DNA of 12,023 bases from an uncultured Lachnospiraceae bacterium (GTDB taxonomy: Bacteria; Bacillota; Clostridia; Lachnospirales; Lachnospiraceae), in assembly GCA_900555195.1 (NCBI GenBank), contig USKC01000066.1, positions 1 to 12,023 on the forward strand. The letters run 5' to 3'. Below the pieces are notes generated by a model. The model searched no databases. It was not told where the DNA came from and saw only the letters and a program-made list of their open reading frames with translations. This document shows positions 5,997-12,023 of this stretch, piece after piece (positions within the stretch are counted from its first letter, which is position 1; the number at the start of each line of letters is the position of its first letter). The position numbers and the translations under genes are program-made.

Positions 5997-6449
5997 CTAC
6001 CGTATCTTAAGAAGATCCACTGTTCTGTGAAGCAGTTTTCCCTCTTCATCCGGGCAGGAAACGTCCAGCGTCAGTTCCGTACAAGCCGGATCTGCTGAAA
6101 TGAAATAGGCCTTTCCAGGCACCCAATTCCCGTTCTCCTCTTCCAGATAATGCACACTCGCCGAAAAACCGTCTCCGTATTCCACACGGCCCGCGATATG
6201 GATATCCAGCTTTTCCGGAAAAGGCGTATCTGCTGGAATCTGAAATAAAAATCCTTCATCCATCCTCTCAACGCTTCCCACAATCTGATCAGGTACCGAA
6301 TACGCCTGGGAAAAAAGCCCCTGCTCTTCCGCCTCCATCCCGCCCCCTGTCTGTGCGAGCCATTTTTGCTCCACCGTCATGGCCACACTGCCGCAGCTGT
6401 AAATCGTCAGTGCAGCGGCTGTTACCAGGGCTGCTGAATAGAACGCCAT
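5997..6449 (-). CDS. Small exported or membrane-anchored protein of unknown function
   Basis: I do not recognise a family. The 150-residue product begins with a hydrophobic helix (about residues 3-19) without the usual positive charges. A short linker and a probably beta-rich region (about 60-148) with alternating hydrophobic residues follow, compatible with an Ig-like or similar sandwich outside the cell. Cysteines are at 19, 123 and 132. C19 sits at the end of the hydrophobic stretch (IYSC), but the context is a poor lipobox. The start is well fixed: AAGGGGGG ends six bases before the ATG and a TGA lies in frame 18 bases upstream. It follows the NlpC/P60 gene after 39 bases and is the last gene before the terminator, so a role with that wall enzyme is plausible but only inferred. 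Confidence 0.75.
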   Translation of the reverse strand: MAFYSAALVTAAALTIYSCGSVAMTVEQKWLAQTGGGMEAEEQGLFSQAYSVPDQIVGSVERMDEGFLFQIPADTPFPEKLDIHIAGRVEYGDGFSASVHYLEEENGNWVPGKAYFISADPACTELTLDVSCPDEEGKLLHRTVDLLKIR

Positions 6450-6488
6450 CTGAATCCCCCCTTTTCAAATGAGCCATTCTGCCGTTTT

Positions 6489-7742
6489 TCAGCCTACAAT
6501 CCTCCTAACGGACAGAATGGTCTTATAAGTGGCATTGCCGTATTTAATCCCCGTCTTCACGCTGCTGGCATGGACAATTCTGCCATTTCCAAGGTAAATG
6601 GCCACATGTCCCGCATAGCAAATCAGATCCCCTGGCTGTGCTTCTGCATAGGAGACCTCTCTTCCCGCGCTTCTCTGCGCTGATGATGTTCTGGGAATGC
6701 TGTAGCCAAATGCTTTGTATACGGACTGCGTAAAGCCGGAGCAGTCCGCTCCCTCCGTCAGGCTGGTTCCTCCAGGCACATAGGGATTTCCCACAAACTG
6801 ACAAGCAAAATTCGCGATCTCACTTCCCGTCGCGGTACCGTTGCTGCTCGAAGGCGCGGCAGGGCTTTCAGCCTCCTTCTGCGTCTCCTTTTCAGATGAA
6901 TCCGAAGTTTCTTCATCCTTCTGCTTTGCCTCTTCGGCCTTTCGGCTCTCCTCTTCAGCTTTTCTCTGCGCTTCTTCCTCTTCCTGCCGCTTCGTCTCTT
7001 CCGCGGCGGCCAGCTGCCTGATCTCATCATTCTGCTTCTGAATTTCTTCTTTATAAGCAGCTGCCTGCTCCTGGGCTCTCGCCAGATCCTTTTCATAATC
7101 TGCCGAAATTGCTTTCTGTTCATCCAGGGTTTCCTGAAGAGAAGCTTCCTCCTGCTCCAGCTCATACTGGGAAGCTTCCAGGTCCGATTTTTTTGTCTCC
7201 AGATCCTCCTTTAACTGAGCCACCTCCTGAACCGTAGCCGCATAGTCGTCAAGCATTTTTCTGTCGTATGTGTAGATTTCCTGCACATATTCCGCCTTGT
7301 TCAGAAGATCTCCCCAACTCTTTGCCTCCAGGATAATCTGAAGGTAGCTTTCTTCCCCTTTTTCATACAGATACTGGATCCTTTTTTTCATGGCCGTATA
7401 CTGCTGCTGTTCTTTTTCTTCTGCAGCATCATAATCTACCTGAGCCTGTGCAATCTGTTCCTCTGTATCTGCAATCTCTTCCTCCATCAGATCCACGCTG
7501 ACCATGATCTCTGCGATTTGGCTGGTCAGTTCTTCAATCTGCGCGTCCACATCTTCTTTTTCTCCGGACAGGTCGCTAATCTGGTCATTCAACTCATCCA
7601 GCTCGCTCTGGGTGCTGTTCTTCTGATTTTCCTTTTCCTGTCTCTGTTTTTTCAATTCACTGCTGCTGGTGGCATACACCGGCAGAATCGAAGAAAACGC
7701 CACCACCACAATCAAAAACAGACTGAAAAGTTTCTTCCGCAT
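6489..7742 (-). CDS. Secreted NlpC/P60 (C40) peptidoglycan hydrolase with coiled coil
   Basis: The 417-residue product has a signal peptide (KK, hydrophobic 5-20, likely cut after PVYA at 24). A long coiled coil (about 27-245) and an Ala/Glu/Lys-rich linker (about 245-295) lead to a C-terminal NlpC/P60 domain (about 303-417). The catalytic cysteine is C334 in ADCSGF and the histidine is H379 in AGHVAIYLG; H391 in IVHASS can be the third residue. Such enzymes cut peptide stems or crosslinks in the wall. The layout resembles PcsB, CwlO and SagA, in which the coiled coil takes part in control, in some cases by FtsEX. No ftsEX is visible here. It starts 32 bases after asnS on the same strand and is followed by a small exported protein. 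Confidence 0.93.
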   Translation of the reverse strand: MRKKLFSLFLIVVVAFSSILPVYATSSSELKKQRQEKENQKNSTQSELDELNDQISDLSGEKEDVDAQIEELTSQIAEIMVSVDLMEEEIADTEEQIAQAQVDYDAAEEKEQQQYTAMKKRIQYLYEKGEESYLQIILEAKSWGDLLNKAEYVQEIYTYDRKMLDDYAATVQEVAQLKEDLETKKSDLEASQYELEQEEASLQETLDEQKAISADYEKDLARAQEQAAAYKEEIQKQNDEIRQLAAAEETKRQEEEEAQRKAEEESRKAEEAKQKDEETSDSSEKETQKEAESPAAPSSSNGTATGSEIANFACQFVGNPYVPGGTSLTEGADCSGFTQSVYKAFGYSIPRTSSAQRSAGREVSYAEAQPGDLICYAGHVAIYLGNGRIVHASSVKTGIKYGNATYKTILSVRRIVG

Positions 7743-7774
7743 ATCCTGTCCCTTCTTACTCTTGCCGTATGTTT

Positions 7775-9166
7775 CTACAGTTCACAATTCTTCACGGTTC
7801 TCGGGAACGGAATCACGTCACGAATGTTGCCCATACCCGTAAGATACATGACGCAGCGTTCAAATCCGAGTCCAAAGCCCGCGTGCCGCGCGGAACCATA
7901 ACGCCTCAAATCCAGATAAAACGCATAATCTTCCTTATTCAGCCCCAGTTCTTCCATCCTGCGCTCCAAAAGTTCCAGATTGTCTTCCCTCTGGCTTCCT
8001 CCAATAATCTCTCCGATTCCCGGAACCAGGCAGTCCATGGCCGCCACTGTCTTTCCATCCCCATTCAGCTTCATATAGAACGCTTTGATTTCCTTCGGAT
8101 AATCGGTCACGAATACCGGGCGCTTGAATTCCTTCTCGGTCAGATATCTTTCATGTTCTGTCTGCAGATCGCTTCCCCAGTGCACCTTATATTCAAATTC
8201 GTCATTATGTTTTTCCAAGATCTCAATCGCTTCCGTATAGGTCACATGTCCGAATTCAGAGGAAAGCACATGTTCCAGCCGCTCGATCAGCCCCTTATCC
8301 ACGAACTGGTTAAAGAACGCCATCTCTTCCGGCGCATTATCCAATACATAGCGGATGACATATTTCAGCATGCTCTCTGCCAGAATCATATCATCTTTCA
8401 GATCCGCAAAGCACATCTCCGGCTCAATCATCCAGAACTCCGCGGCATGACGGGTGGTATTGGAATTCTCCGCGCGGAAGGTGGGGCCGAAGGTATAGAC
8501 ATTGCGGAATGCGAAAGCATATGTCTCTGCATCCAGCTGGCCGCTCACCGTCAGATTGGTCGGCTTTCCAAAAAAGTCCTGGCCATAATCCACACTTCCA
8601 TCCTCTGCCTTCGGAACATTCTGCAGATCCAGCGTGGTCACCTGGAACATCTCTCCTGCACCTTCACAATCGCTGCCAGTGATCAGGGGCGTATGCACAT
8701 ATACAAAGCCTCTCTCCTGGAAAAATTTATGAATGGCATACGCTGCCAGGGAACGAACGCGGAATACCGCCTGGAACGTATTGGTCCTTGCACGAAGATG
8801 AGAAATGGTACGAAGATATTCAAAGCTGTGACGTTTCTTCTGCAGAGGATAATCCGGCGGGCAGGCGCCTTCCACCACAACTTCCTTGGCCTGCATCTCC
8901 AAAGGCTGTTTCGCTCCAGGCGTAAGGGTGATCACTCCCGTCACGATCACCGCAGCTCCCACGCCGATTTTGGTGATCTGGCCAAATTCCTCCAGCTGGT
9001 CAGAATAAACCACCTGAAGCGGCTCAAAAAACGTTCCGTCATTTACCACAAGAAAGCCGAATGTCTTGGAGTCTCTGTTGCTCCTTACCCAACCTCCAAC
9101 CGTCACCTCTTTGTCCTGATACGCCTCTTTCTGCCTGAATAAATCTTTGATATTCGTTAATTCCAT
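7775..9166 (-). CDS. asnS: Asparaginyl-tRNA synthetase
   Basis: This class IIb synthetase charges tRNA-Asn with asparagine using ATP. The 463-residue length is normal. An N-terminal OB-fold anticodon domain covers about 18-100. The catalytic core has motif 1 near 140-165, motif 2 at about 225-250 ([18 protein letters not shown]) and motif 3 at about 423-440 ([11 protein letters not shown]). The end [10 protein letters not shown] is typical of AsnS, and the absence of a GAD insertion excludes bacterial-type AspRS. GGAG lies seven bases before the ATG. The gene follows the trigger-factor-like lipoprotein gene by 122 bases. That gap is too short for, and does not resemble, a T-box leader, so the gene is probably read from the upstream promoter. 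Confidence 0.97.
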   Translation of the reverse strand: MELTNIKDLFRQKEAYQDKEVTVGGWVRSNRDSKTFGFLVVNDGTFFEPLQVVYSDQLEEFGQITKIGVGAAVIVTGVITLTPGAKQPLEMQAKEVVVEGACPPDYPLQKKRHSFEYLRTISHLRARTNTFQAVFRVRSLAAYAIHKFFQERGFVYVHTPLITGSDCEGAGEMFQVTTLDLQNVPKAEDGSVDYGQDFFGKPTNLTVSGQLDAETYAFAFRNVYTFGPTFRAENSNTTRHAAEFWMIEPEMCFADLKDDMILAESMLKYVIRYVLDNAPEEMAFFNQFVDKGLIERLEHVLSSEFGHVTYTEAIEILEKHNDEFEYKVHWGSDLQTEHERYLTEKEFKRPVFVTDYPKEIKAFYMKLNGDGKTVAAMDCLVPGIGEIIGGSQREDNLELLERRMEELGLNKEDYAFYLDLRRYGSARHAGFGLGFERCVMYLTGMGNIRDVIPFPRTVKNCEL

Positions 9167-9249
9167 TTCCTTTCTCCATCCCTTTCTGTCTTTCTATTTG
9201 GAGCGCAGAGAACCGCACAGCCATGTACCTCATTCAAGCTGTCCGCTTT

Positions 9250-9280
9250 AAGCAAGAGCGGATGCATGTTCCGCCCGCTT
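9250..9280 (-). other. Hairpin in the gap between the lipoprotein gene and asnS
   Basis: AAGC (9250-9253) pairs with GCTT (9277-9280), and GCGGA (9258-9262) pairs with TCCGC (9270-9274), with an internal loop between them. No T-run follows on the minus strand, so complete termination is unlikely. It may protect the 3' end of the upstream message or reduce read-through into asnS. Confidence 0.35.
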
Positions 9281-9288
9281 TCATTCTA

Positions 9289-10602
9289 TTACTGCGCCTC
9301 TTCTTCTGTTGCTGTGCTCTCTTCGGCCCTTGTCCCATCCTCTGCCAGTTCTTCTGAAGCAGTTTCTTCTGAAGTAACTGTCTCCTCCGTTCCATCCGTA
9401 ACGGTTTCTTCCCCGGAAGTTCCGGCCTCTGCCGTCTCGCCCTCAGATGCGGCTTCCACATCTGTGACCACCGCATTTTCCTCCAGAAAACTAAGCACCT
9501 TATCCGTCATCATATATTCTTTATAGGCTTTCACATCGATAAGAGCTTTGTACTCTTCCACATCTTCATACCCATACTGTACCGCTTCCTCTTCCAGCTG
9601 GGCATCCACTTCCGCATCCGTCACATTCAGCCCTTCCGCATCCGCAATCGCTCCCATTGCAATGAGCTCTTTGGTCGCATCTTCCGCAGACTGCTGCAGA
9701 TATTCCTCTGTAATGCCATTCGCTTCCATATACGCATCCACATCATATCCGCTCATGGTCGCGTAATAGTTTACATTATTCACCAGTCTGTCATAATAGC
9801 GCGTCTGCATCTCTTCCGGAAGTTCCTGGAACGTGGCATTCGCAAGAACGGATTCCAGCAGATTGACCTGGACTTCCGCATCATGGCTGTACTGCTCGTC
9901 CTCCATCAGCAGATCATATACATACTGGCGGAAATCATCCACTGTCTCGCAGCCCACATTTAATCCCTGAACAAATTCATCATTCAGCTCTGCTTCCACT
10001 TCTACCTGGATGCTGTTCACGGTAACGGTAAAGACAGCATCTTTTCCCGCCACTTCCGCAGAACGGTAATCCTCCGGGAACGTGGTCTGTACATCCCGTG
10101 TCTCTCCCACTTCAGCGCCGATCAGACCGTCTTCAAATCCGTCTATAAAAGAACCGGAACCGATTTCCAGATCATATCCTTCCGCCGTTCCGCCGTCAAA
10201 GGCCACACCGTCAATCTTGCCGACATAGTCGATATTGACAACGTCCCCTTCCTGTACCGGCCTTCCGGTAACTTCTTCCAGGCTCGGATTGTTCTGCAGG
10301 ACATAGTCAATATAGCTTTGAACGGATTCATCAGACACGGAAGGCGCTTCCACAGATACCTCGATCCCTTTGTATTCTCCCAGGGTCACATAGTCGGCCA
10401 CGTTCAGCCCATCCAGATAAGCGGCTTCGCCATATTCCACCACTTGCTGCGTCTGTGTTTCCGATGCGCTCTCAGCAGCGGTTTCCTGAGAGCTCTCCTG
10501 GGCGCTCTCCTGCGTATTCTCATCCGCCCCGCCGCAGCCTGCCATCGTTGAAATTGCCAAAGCTGCAAGGGCAGCGGTCAAAATCCATTTTTTCCCTTTC
10601 AT
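9289..10602 (-). CDS. Trigger-factor-like peptidyl-prolyl isomerase lipoprotein
   Basis: The 437-residue product has signal and lipobox TMAGC with C23, so it should be anchored outside the membrane. A Ser/Gln/Glu-rich linker (about 27-55) precedes an FKBP-type isomerase domain (about 115-200), seen in GDVVNIDYVGKIDGVAFDGG and IDGFEDGLIGAEVGE. A helical region like the trigger factor C-terminal arms follows (about 205-378), including LPEEMQTRYYDRLV. The ribosome-binding N-terminal domain of true trigger factor is absent. The likely job is folding of secreted proteins, similar in place to PrsA; this is inferred. The last 55 or so residues are a Thr/Glu/Ala-rich low-complexity tail with TEET- and SEET-like repeats. 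AAGGAG ends seven bases before the ATG. It heads the cluster that continues with asnS. Confidence 0.9.
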   Translation of the reverse strand: MKGKKWILTAALAALAISTMAGCGGADENTQESAQESSQETAAESASETQTQQVVEYGEAAYLDGLNVADYVTLGEYKGIEVSVEAPSVSDESVQSYIDYVLQNNPSLEEVTGRPVQEGDVVNIDYVGKIDGVAFDGGTAEGYDLEIGSGSFIDGFEDGLIGAEVGETRDVQTTFPEDYRSAEVAGKDAVFTVTVNSIQVEVEAELNDEFVQGLNVGCETVDDFRQYVYDLLMEDEQYSHDAEVQVNLLESVLANATFQELPEEMQTRYYDRLVNNVNYYATMSGYDVDAYMEANGITEEYLQQSAEDATKELIAMGAIADAEGLNVTDAEVDAQLEEEAVQYGYEDVEEYKALIDVKAYKEYMMTDKVLSFLEENAVVTDVEAASEGETAEAGTSGEETVTDGTEETVTSEETASEELAEDGTRAEESTATEEEAQ

Positions 10603-10884
10603 TCTTTTACTCCTTCACTTCTTTCTACGGTCGGTTCACATTACCGGCGCTGCCTATCATTGTATCATATTTTCCCTTTCCTTAAAACCCTTTGTTTTGG
10701 TAAAGTGTTTTGCTAAAAGGGTACAGATAAAAGGGTTGCCTGCACAAAGCTTGTCCGCCAAAGATGCGCGCAGGGGCCACATTCCCTTCTTCCCCCGCGG
10801 GTAAGGCATAGGACTCTGAAGCGGGAAGATGCGGAAGGGTATCGGAAGCGGACAGAAACCAACAAGTTCCTGCGCCCGCATATG
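10603..10884. other. 282-base gap with the promoter of the lipoprotein/asnS cluster
   Basis: Besides the promoter at 10659-10687 this gap holds ACCCTTT (10687-10693) facing AAAGGGT (10716-10722), plus a direct second copy of AAAAGGGT at 10729-10736. On the minus strand the inverted pair is followed only by TTTAA, so it is at best a weak terminator for the YdcF-family gene; it also overlaps the -35. I see no gene in the rest, about 10740-10884. Confidence 0.45.
10659..10687 (-). promoter_or_regulatory. Probable promoter of the trigger-factor-like/asnS cluster
   Basis: On the minus strand TACAAT (10659-10664) gives a five-of-six -10 box, and TTTTAA (10682-10687) a poor -35 at 17 bases. An overlapping TATGAT starts five bases upstream. 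Transcription would begin near 10652, about 50 bases before the ATG. The weak -35 hints at help from an activator or a modest promoter. Confidence 0.4.
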
Positions 10885-11688
10885 TTATTTGGATGCATAC
10901 AGCGGGTTTGCTTCTCTGACTGCATCTTTATAGATCTGCTTTAATTCTTCAAAAGCCCCTGTCACCTCTTCGGGGATATCCACATGCGCAATAAAGCCTT
11001 TACCTTTCGGGCCATATCCTTCCGGTCCGTCCGTAAGCCTTGGGATTTCTCCCATCAGAAGATTTACATATCTATCCGGCTGCCACATGCCGTGGATCTG
11101 CGTAGCGTAGGTCAGCCGGCCGGCATCGGAGGTCACTTCCGCCCTATATGCCGCAAAGTTGATGATTTTCATGTCTTCGGGCGCATATTTGCGCAGCCCC
11201 GCATCCATTCTCCTCTGCATCGAGGCATCCTGACACAGAATGATGCTTTTGCATGCAACCGCATGGCGCTGAAGCAGCGCCAGCAGATAGGTGATATTAT
11301 TACCGCAGTTGGTGGATTCCGTCTCCAGATAATCGGCTTTCTTCCCATATGCAGCTCCGAGATACTGTTGAAACACCTCCGCCTCCGAGCGCCCTTCTGC
11401 AACGATCTGCGGGCATTCTTCCCTCACCTTTTGCCGAAGCGTCTCCGTTGTATGCCCCTCTCCTCCGACAATTATATAAGTCCGGGCAATTCCTTCCTCC
11501 ATGGCCTGAGCCAGTACATCTGCCCCGCACAGGATACTTCCGCCAAACAAAACCATCACATCCGCCCGGTCAAATCCATACCTTTCCCGCAGACCTTCCC
11601 TCGTAAGCGCCTCCACATCCCGCATTCCGCAGAACTTCCCCAATACATTTATACCTTCCGCAATCCGTTCCATCTTTTTCTCAGCCAT
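10885..11688 (-). CDS. ElyC/SanA/YdcF (DUF218) family protein
   Basis: The 267-residue product has no signal peptide or membrane segment, so it is probably cytoplasmic, unlike membrane-bound ElyC or SanA. Numbered from the start chosen here, DUF218 marks are VLFGGSI (46-52), IVGGEGHTTETL (73-84), the acidic TESTNCGNN stretch (123-131) and CQDASMQRRM (152-161). A C-terminal extension follows. The domain is a Rossmann-like fold with an unsettled activity; YdcF binds S-adenosylmethionine in vitro. The longest frame starts at 11742, but that ATG overlaps a perfect TATAAT and has no binding site. I prefer the ATG at 11686-11688, preceded by GGAAAGG. A TTG at about 11703 or the ATG five codons later are alternatives. 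Neighbours do not suggest a pathway. Confidence 0.85.
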   Translation of the reverse strand: MAEKKMERIAEGINVLGKFCGMRDVEALTREGLRERYGFDRADVMVLFGGSILCGADVLAQAMEEGIARTYIIVGGEGHTTETLRQKVREECPQIVAEGRSEAEVFQQYLGAAYGKKADYLETESTNCGNNITYLLALLQRHAVACKSIILCQDASMQRRMDAGLRKYAPEDMKIINFAAYRAEVTSDAGRLTYATQIHGMWQPDRYVNLLMGEIPRLTDGPEGYGPKGKGFIAHVDIPEEVTGAFEELKQIYKDAVREANPLYASK

Positions 11689-11740
11689 TTCCTTTCCAAA
11701 CAATCTCCTATCCTTTTCCGGTTCTGCCCCGGCCGCCTGC

Positions 11741-11746
11741 ATTATA
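11741..11746 (-). promoter_or_regulatory. Perfect -10 box before the YdcF-family gene
   Basis: TATAAT on the minus strand lies about 53 bases before the preferred start codon. A T-rich stretch is directly upstream, but no good -35 stands at 16-18 bases (CTGTTT at 17). The start of transcription would be near 11734, which puts the ATG at 11742 outside the message. Confidence 0.45.
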
Positions 11747-11959
11747 AATCAAAAAAATCAGGAAAACAGGCGCTTCTTTTCTGCTCAATTTCCCAAGGAC
11801 TATGCACCCGCCTGTACGCCGCCAAACTGTCCTGCGCCTTCCCGAACCGTTCGGCCTGCCCTGGGCCCTGCACATGTCAGACGCCGCGTCCGGATGTATT
11901 CCTTTCCATGCAGACCGCTTCAAAAATCGGCTGTTCCTAAACTTTGAAATGGCAGGCAT
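11747..11959. other. Region without a recognised gene upstream of the YdcF-family gene
   Basis: A minus-strand frame of 83 codons crosses this stretch, but it is rich in Arg/Gly/Ser with no domain, and it overlaps the start of the YdcF-family gene. I treat it as chance. The sequence contains a 13-base palindrome (CCGAAC, one base, GTTCGG) near 11853-11865 and a T-rich run on the minus strand before the -10 box. Nothing else is supported. Confidence 0.4.
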
Positions 11960-12023
11960 CTCCCGCCTGGCGGCTGAACTCCGCCCTTCGGGCGTCGGAC
12001 AACGCCGCCAGAACGTGCGGGAG
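11960..12023. repeat. Large GC-rich inverted repeat with nested hairpin at the window edge
   Basis: CTCCCGC (11960-11966) and CTGGCGGC (11967-11974) are exactly complementary to GCGGGAG (12017-12023) and GCCGCCAG (12004-12011), with a five-base bulge at 12012-12016. Inside, CGCCC and GGGCG around TTC or GAA form a second tight hairpin. All 15 arm bases pair. The arm reaches the last base of the window, so the element probably continues. On the minus strand the same bases are an open frame entering from outside and stopping with TAG just past the repeat. It could be a REP-like dispersed element or the end of a neighbouring gene with its terminator. Confidence 0.6.

Noticed and set aside
5997..6449. 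Lipoprotein call for the small exported protein based on C19
   Set aside because: IYSC is a poor lipobox, and the hydrophobic segment lacks a positively charged start.
7769..9142. 457-codon plus-strand open frame
   Set aside because: It is the mirror of asnS, with no ribosome binding site and no domain.
9167..9288. T-box leader upstream of asnS
   Set aside because: The gap is too short and I see neither the antiterminator bulge consensus nor a terminator with T-run.
11708..11959. 83-codon minus-strand frame before the YdcF-family gene
   Set aside because: It is a basic, low-complexity translation without a domain, has only a poor ribosome binding site, and overlaps the -10 box and the 5' part of the longest YdcF-family frame.
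1..12023. CRISPR array, tRNA, rRNA, insertion sequence or prophage gene
   Set aside because: I found no regularly spaced repeats, cloverleaf sequences, transposase motifs or phage structural genes on either strand.

Overview
The window reads as a chromosomal segment of a Gram-positive anaerobe of the Clostridia, most likely Lachnospiraceae. The support is the gene mix: a type I methionine aminopeptidase with a SEC-C zinc knuckle, a trigger-factor-like lipoprotein, a DUF3842 protein, a SIMPL lipoprotein and an ElyC/SanA/YdcF-family protein. Strong GGAGG-type ribosome binding sites and moderate base composition agree. This is inference from family content, not a database match. I see no phage, transposase, CRISPR array, rRNA or tRNA.

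Left part (1-3075, minus strand): an ABC-F ATPase of the Uup/YfmR type is followed 21 bases later by map. They look like a two-gene translation operon with a well-formed promoter at 2946-2974. Middle part (3076-4563): an AT-richer patch holds a membrane-anchored zinc-ribbon protein of unknown function. Its best start is 15 bases inside the longest open frame. Upstream, on the same strand, is a 29-codon frame with a very good ribosome binding site. Next (4567-5768, plus strand), a SIMPL-domain lipoprotein and a DUF3842 protein form a short operon. It starts from an extended -10 promoter and has a hairpin in the leader. It ends at a terminator, followed by a long, probably bidirectional hairpin.

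Right part (5997-10602, minus strand): four genes run in one direction with gaps of 122, 32 and 39 bases and no convincing internal terminator. They are a lipoprotein trigger-factor homologue, asparaginyl-tRNA synthetase (asnS), a secreted coiled-coil NlpC/P60 hydrolase and a small exported protein of unknown function. The cluster mixes translation with folding outside the membrane and wall remodelling. A promoter lies before the first gene. A YdcF-family gene (10885-11688) lies upstream in the same direction behind its own -10 box.

Both window edges carry GC-rich repeat sequence. The right edge is a large inverted repeat with a nested hairpin (11960-12023). The left edge has a 13-base tandem duplication and a near-copy of the core of the right-edge repeat, in opposite orientation. 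Most of the window is ordinary housekeeping sequence. The least explained parts are the 29-codon frame, the zinc-ribbon gene beside it and the edge repeats.
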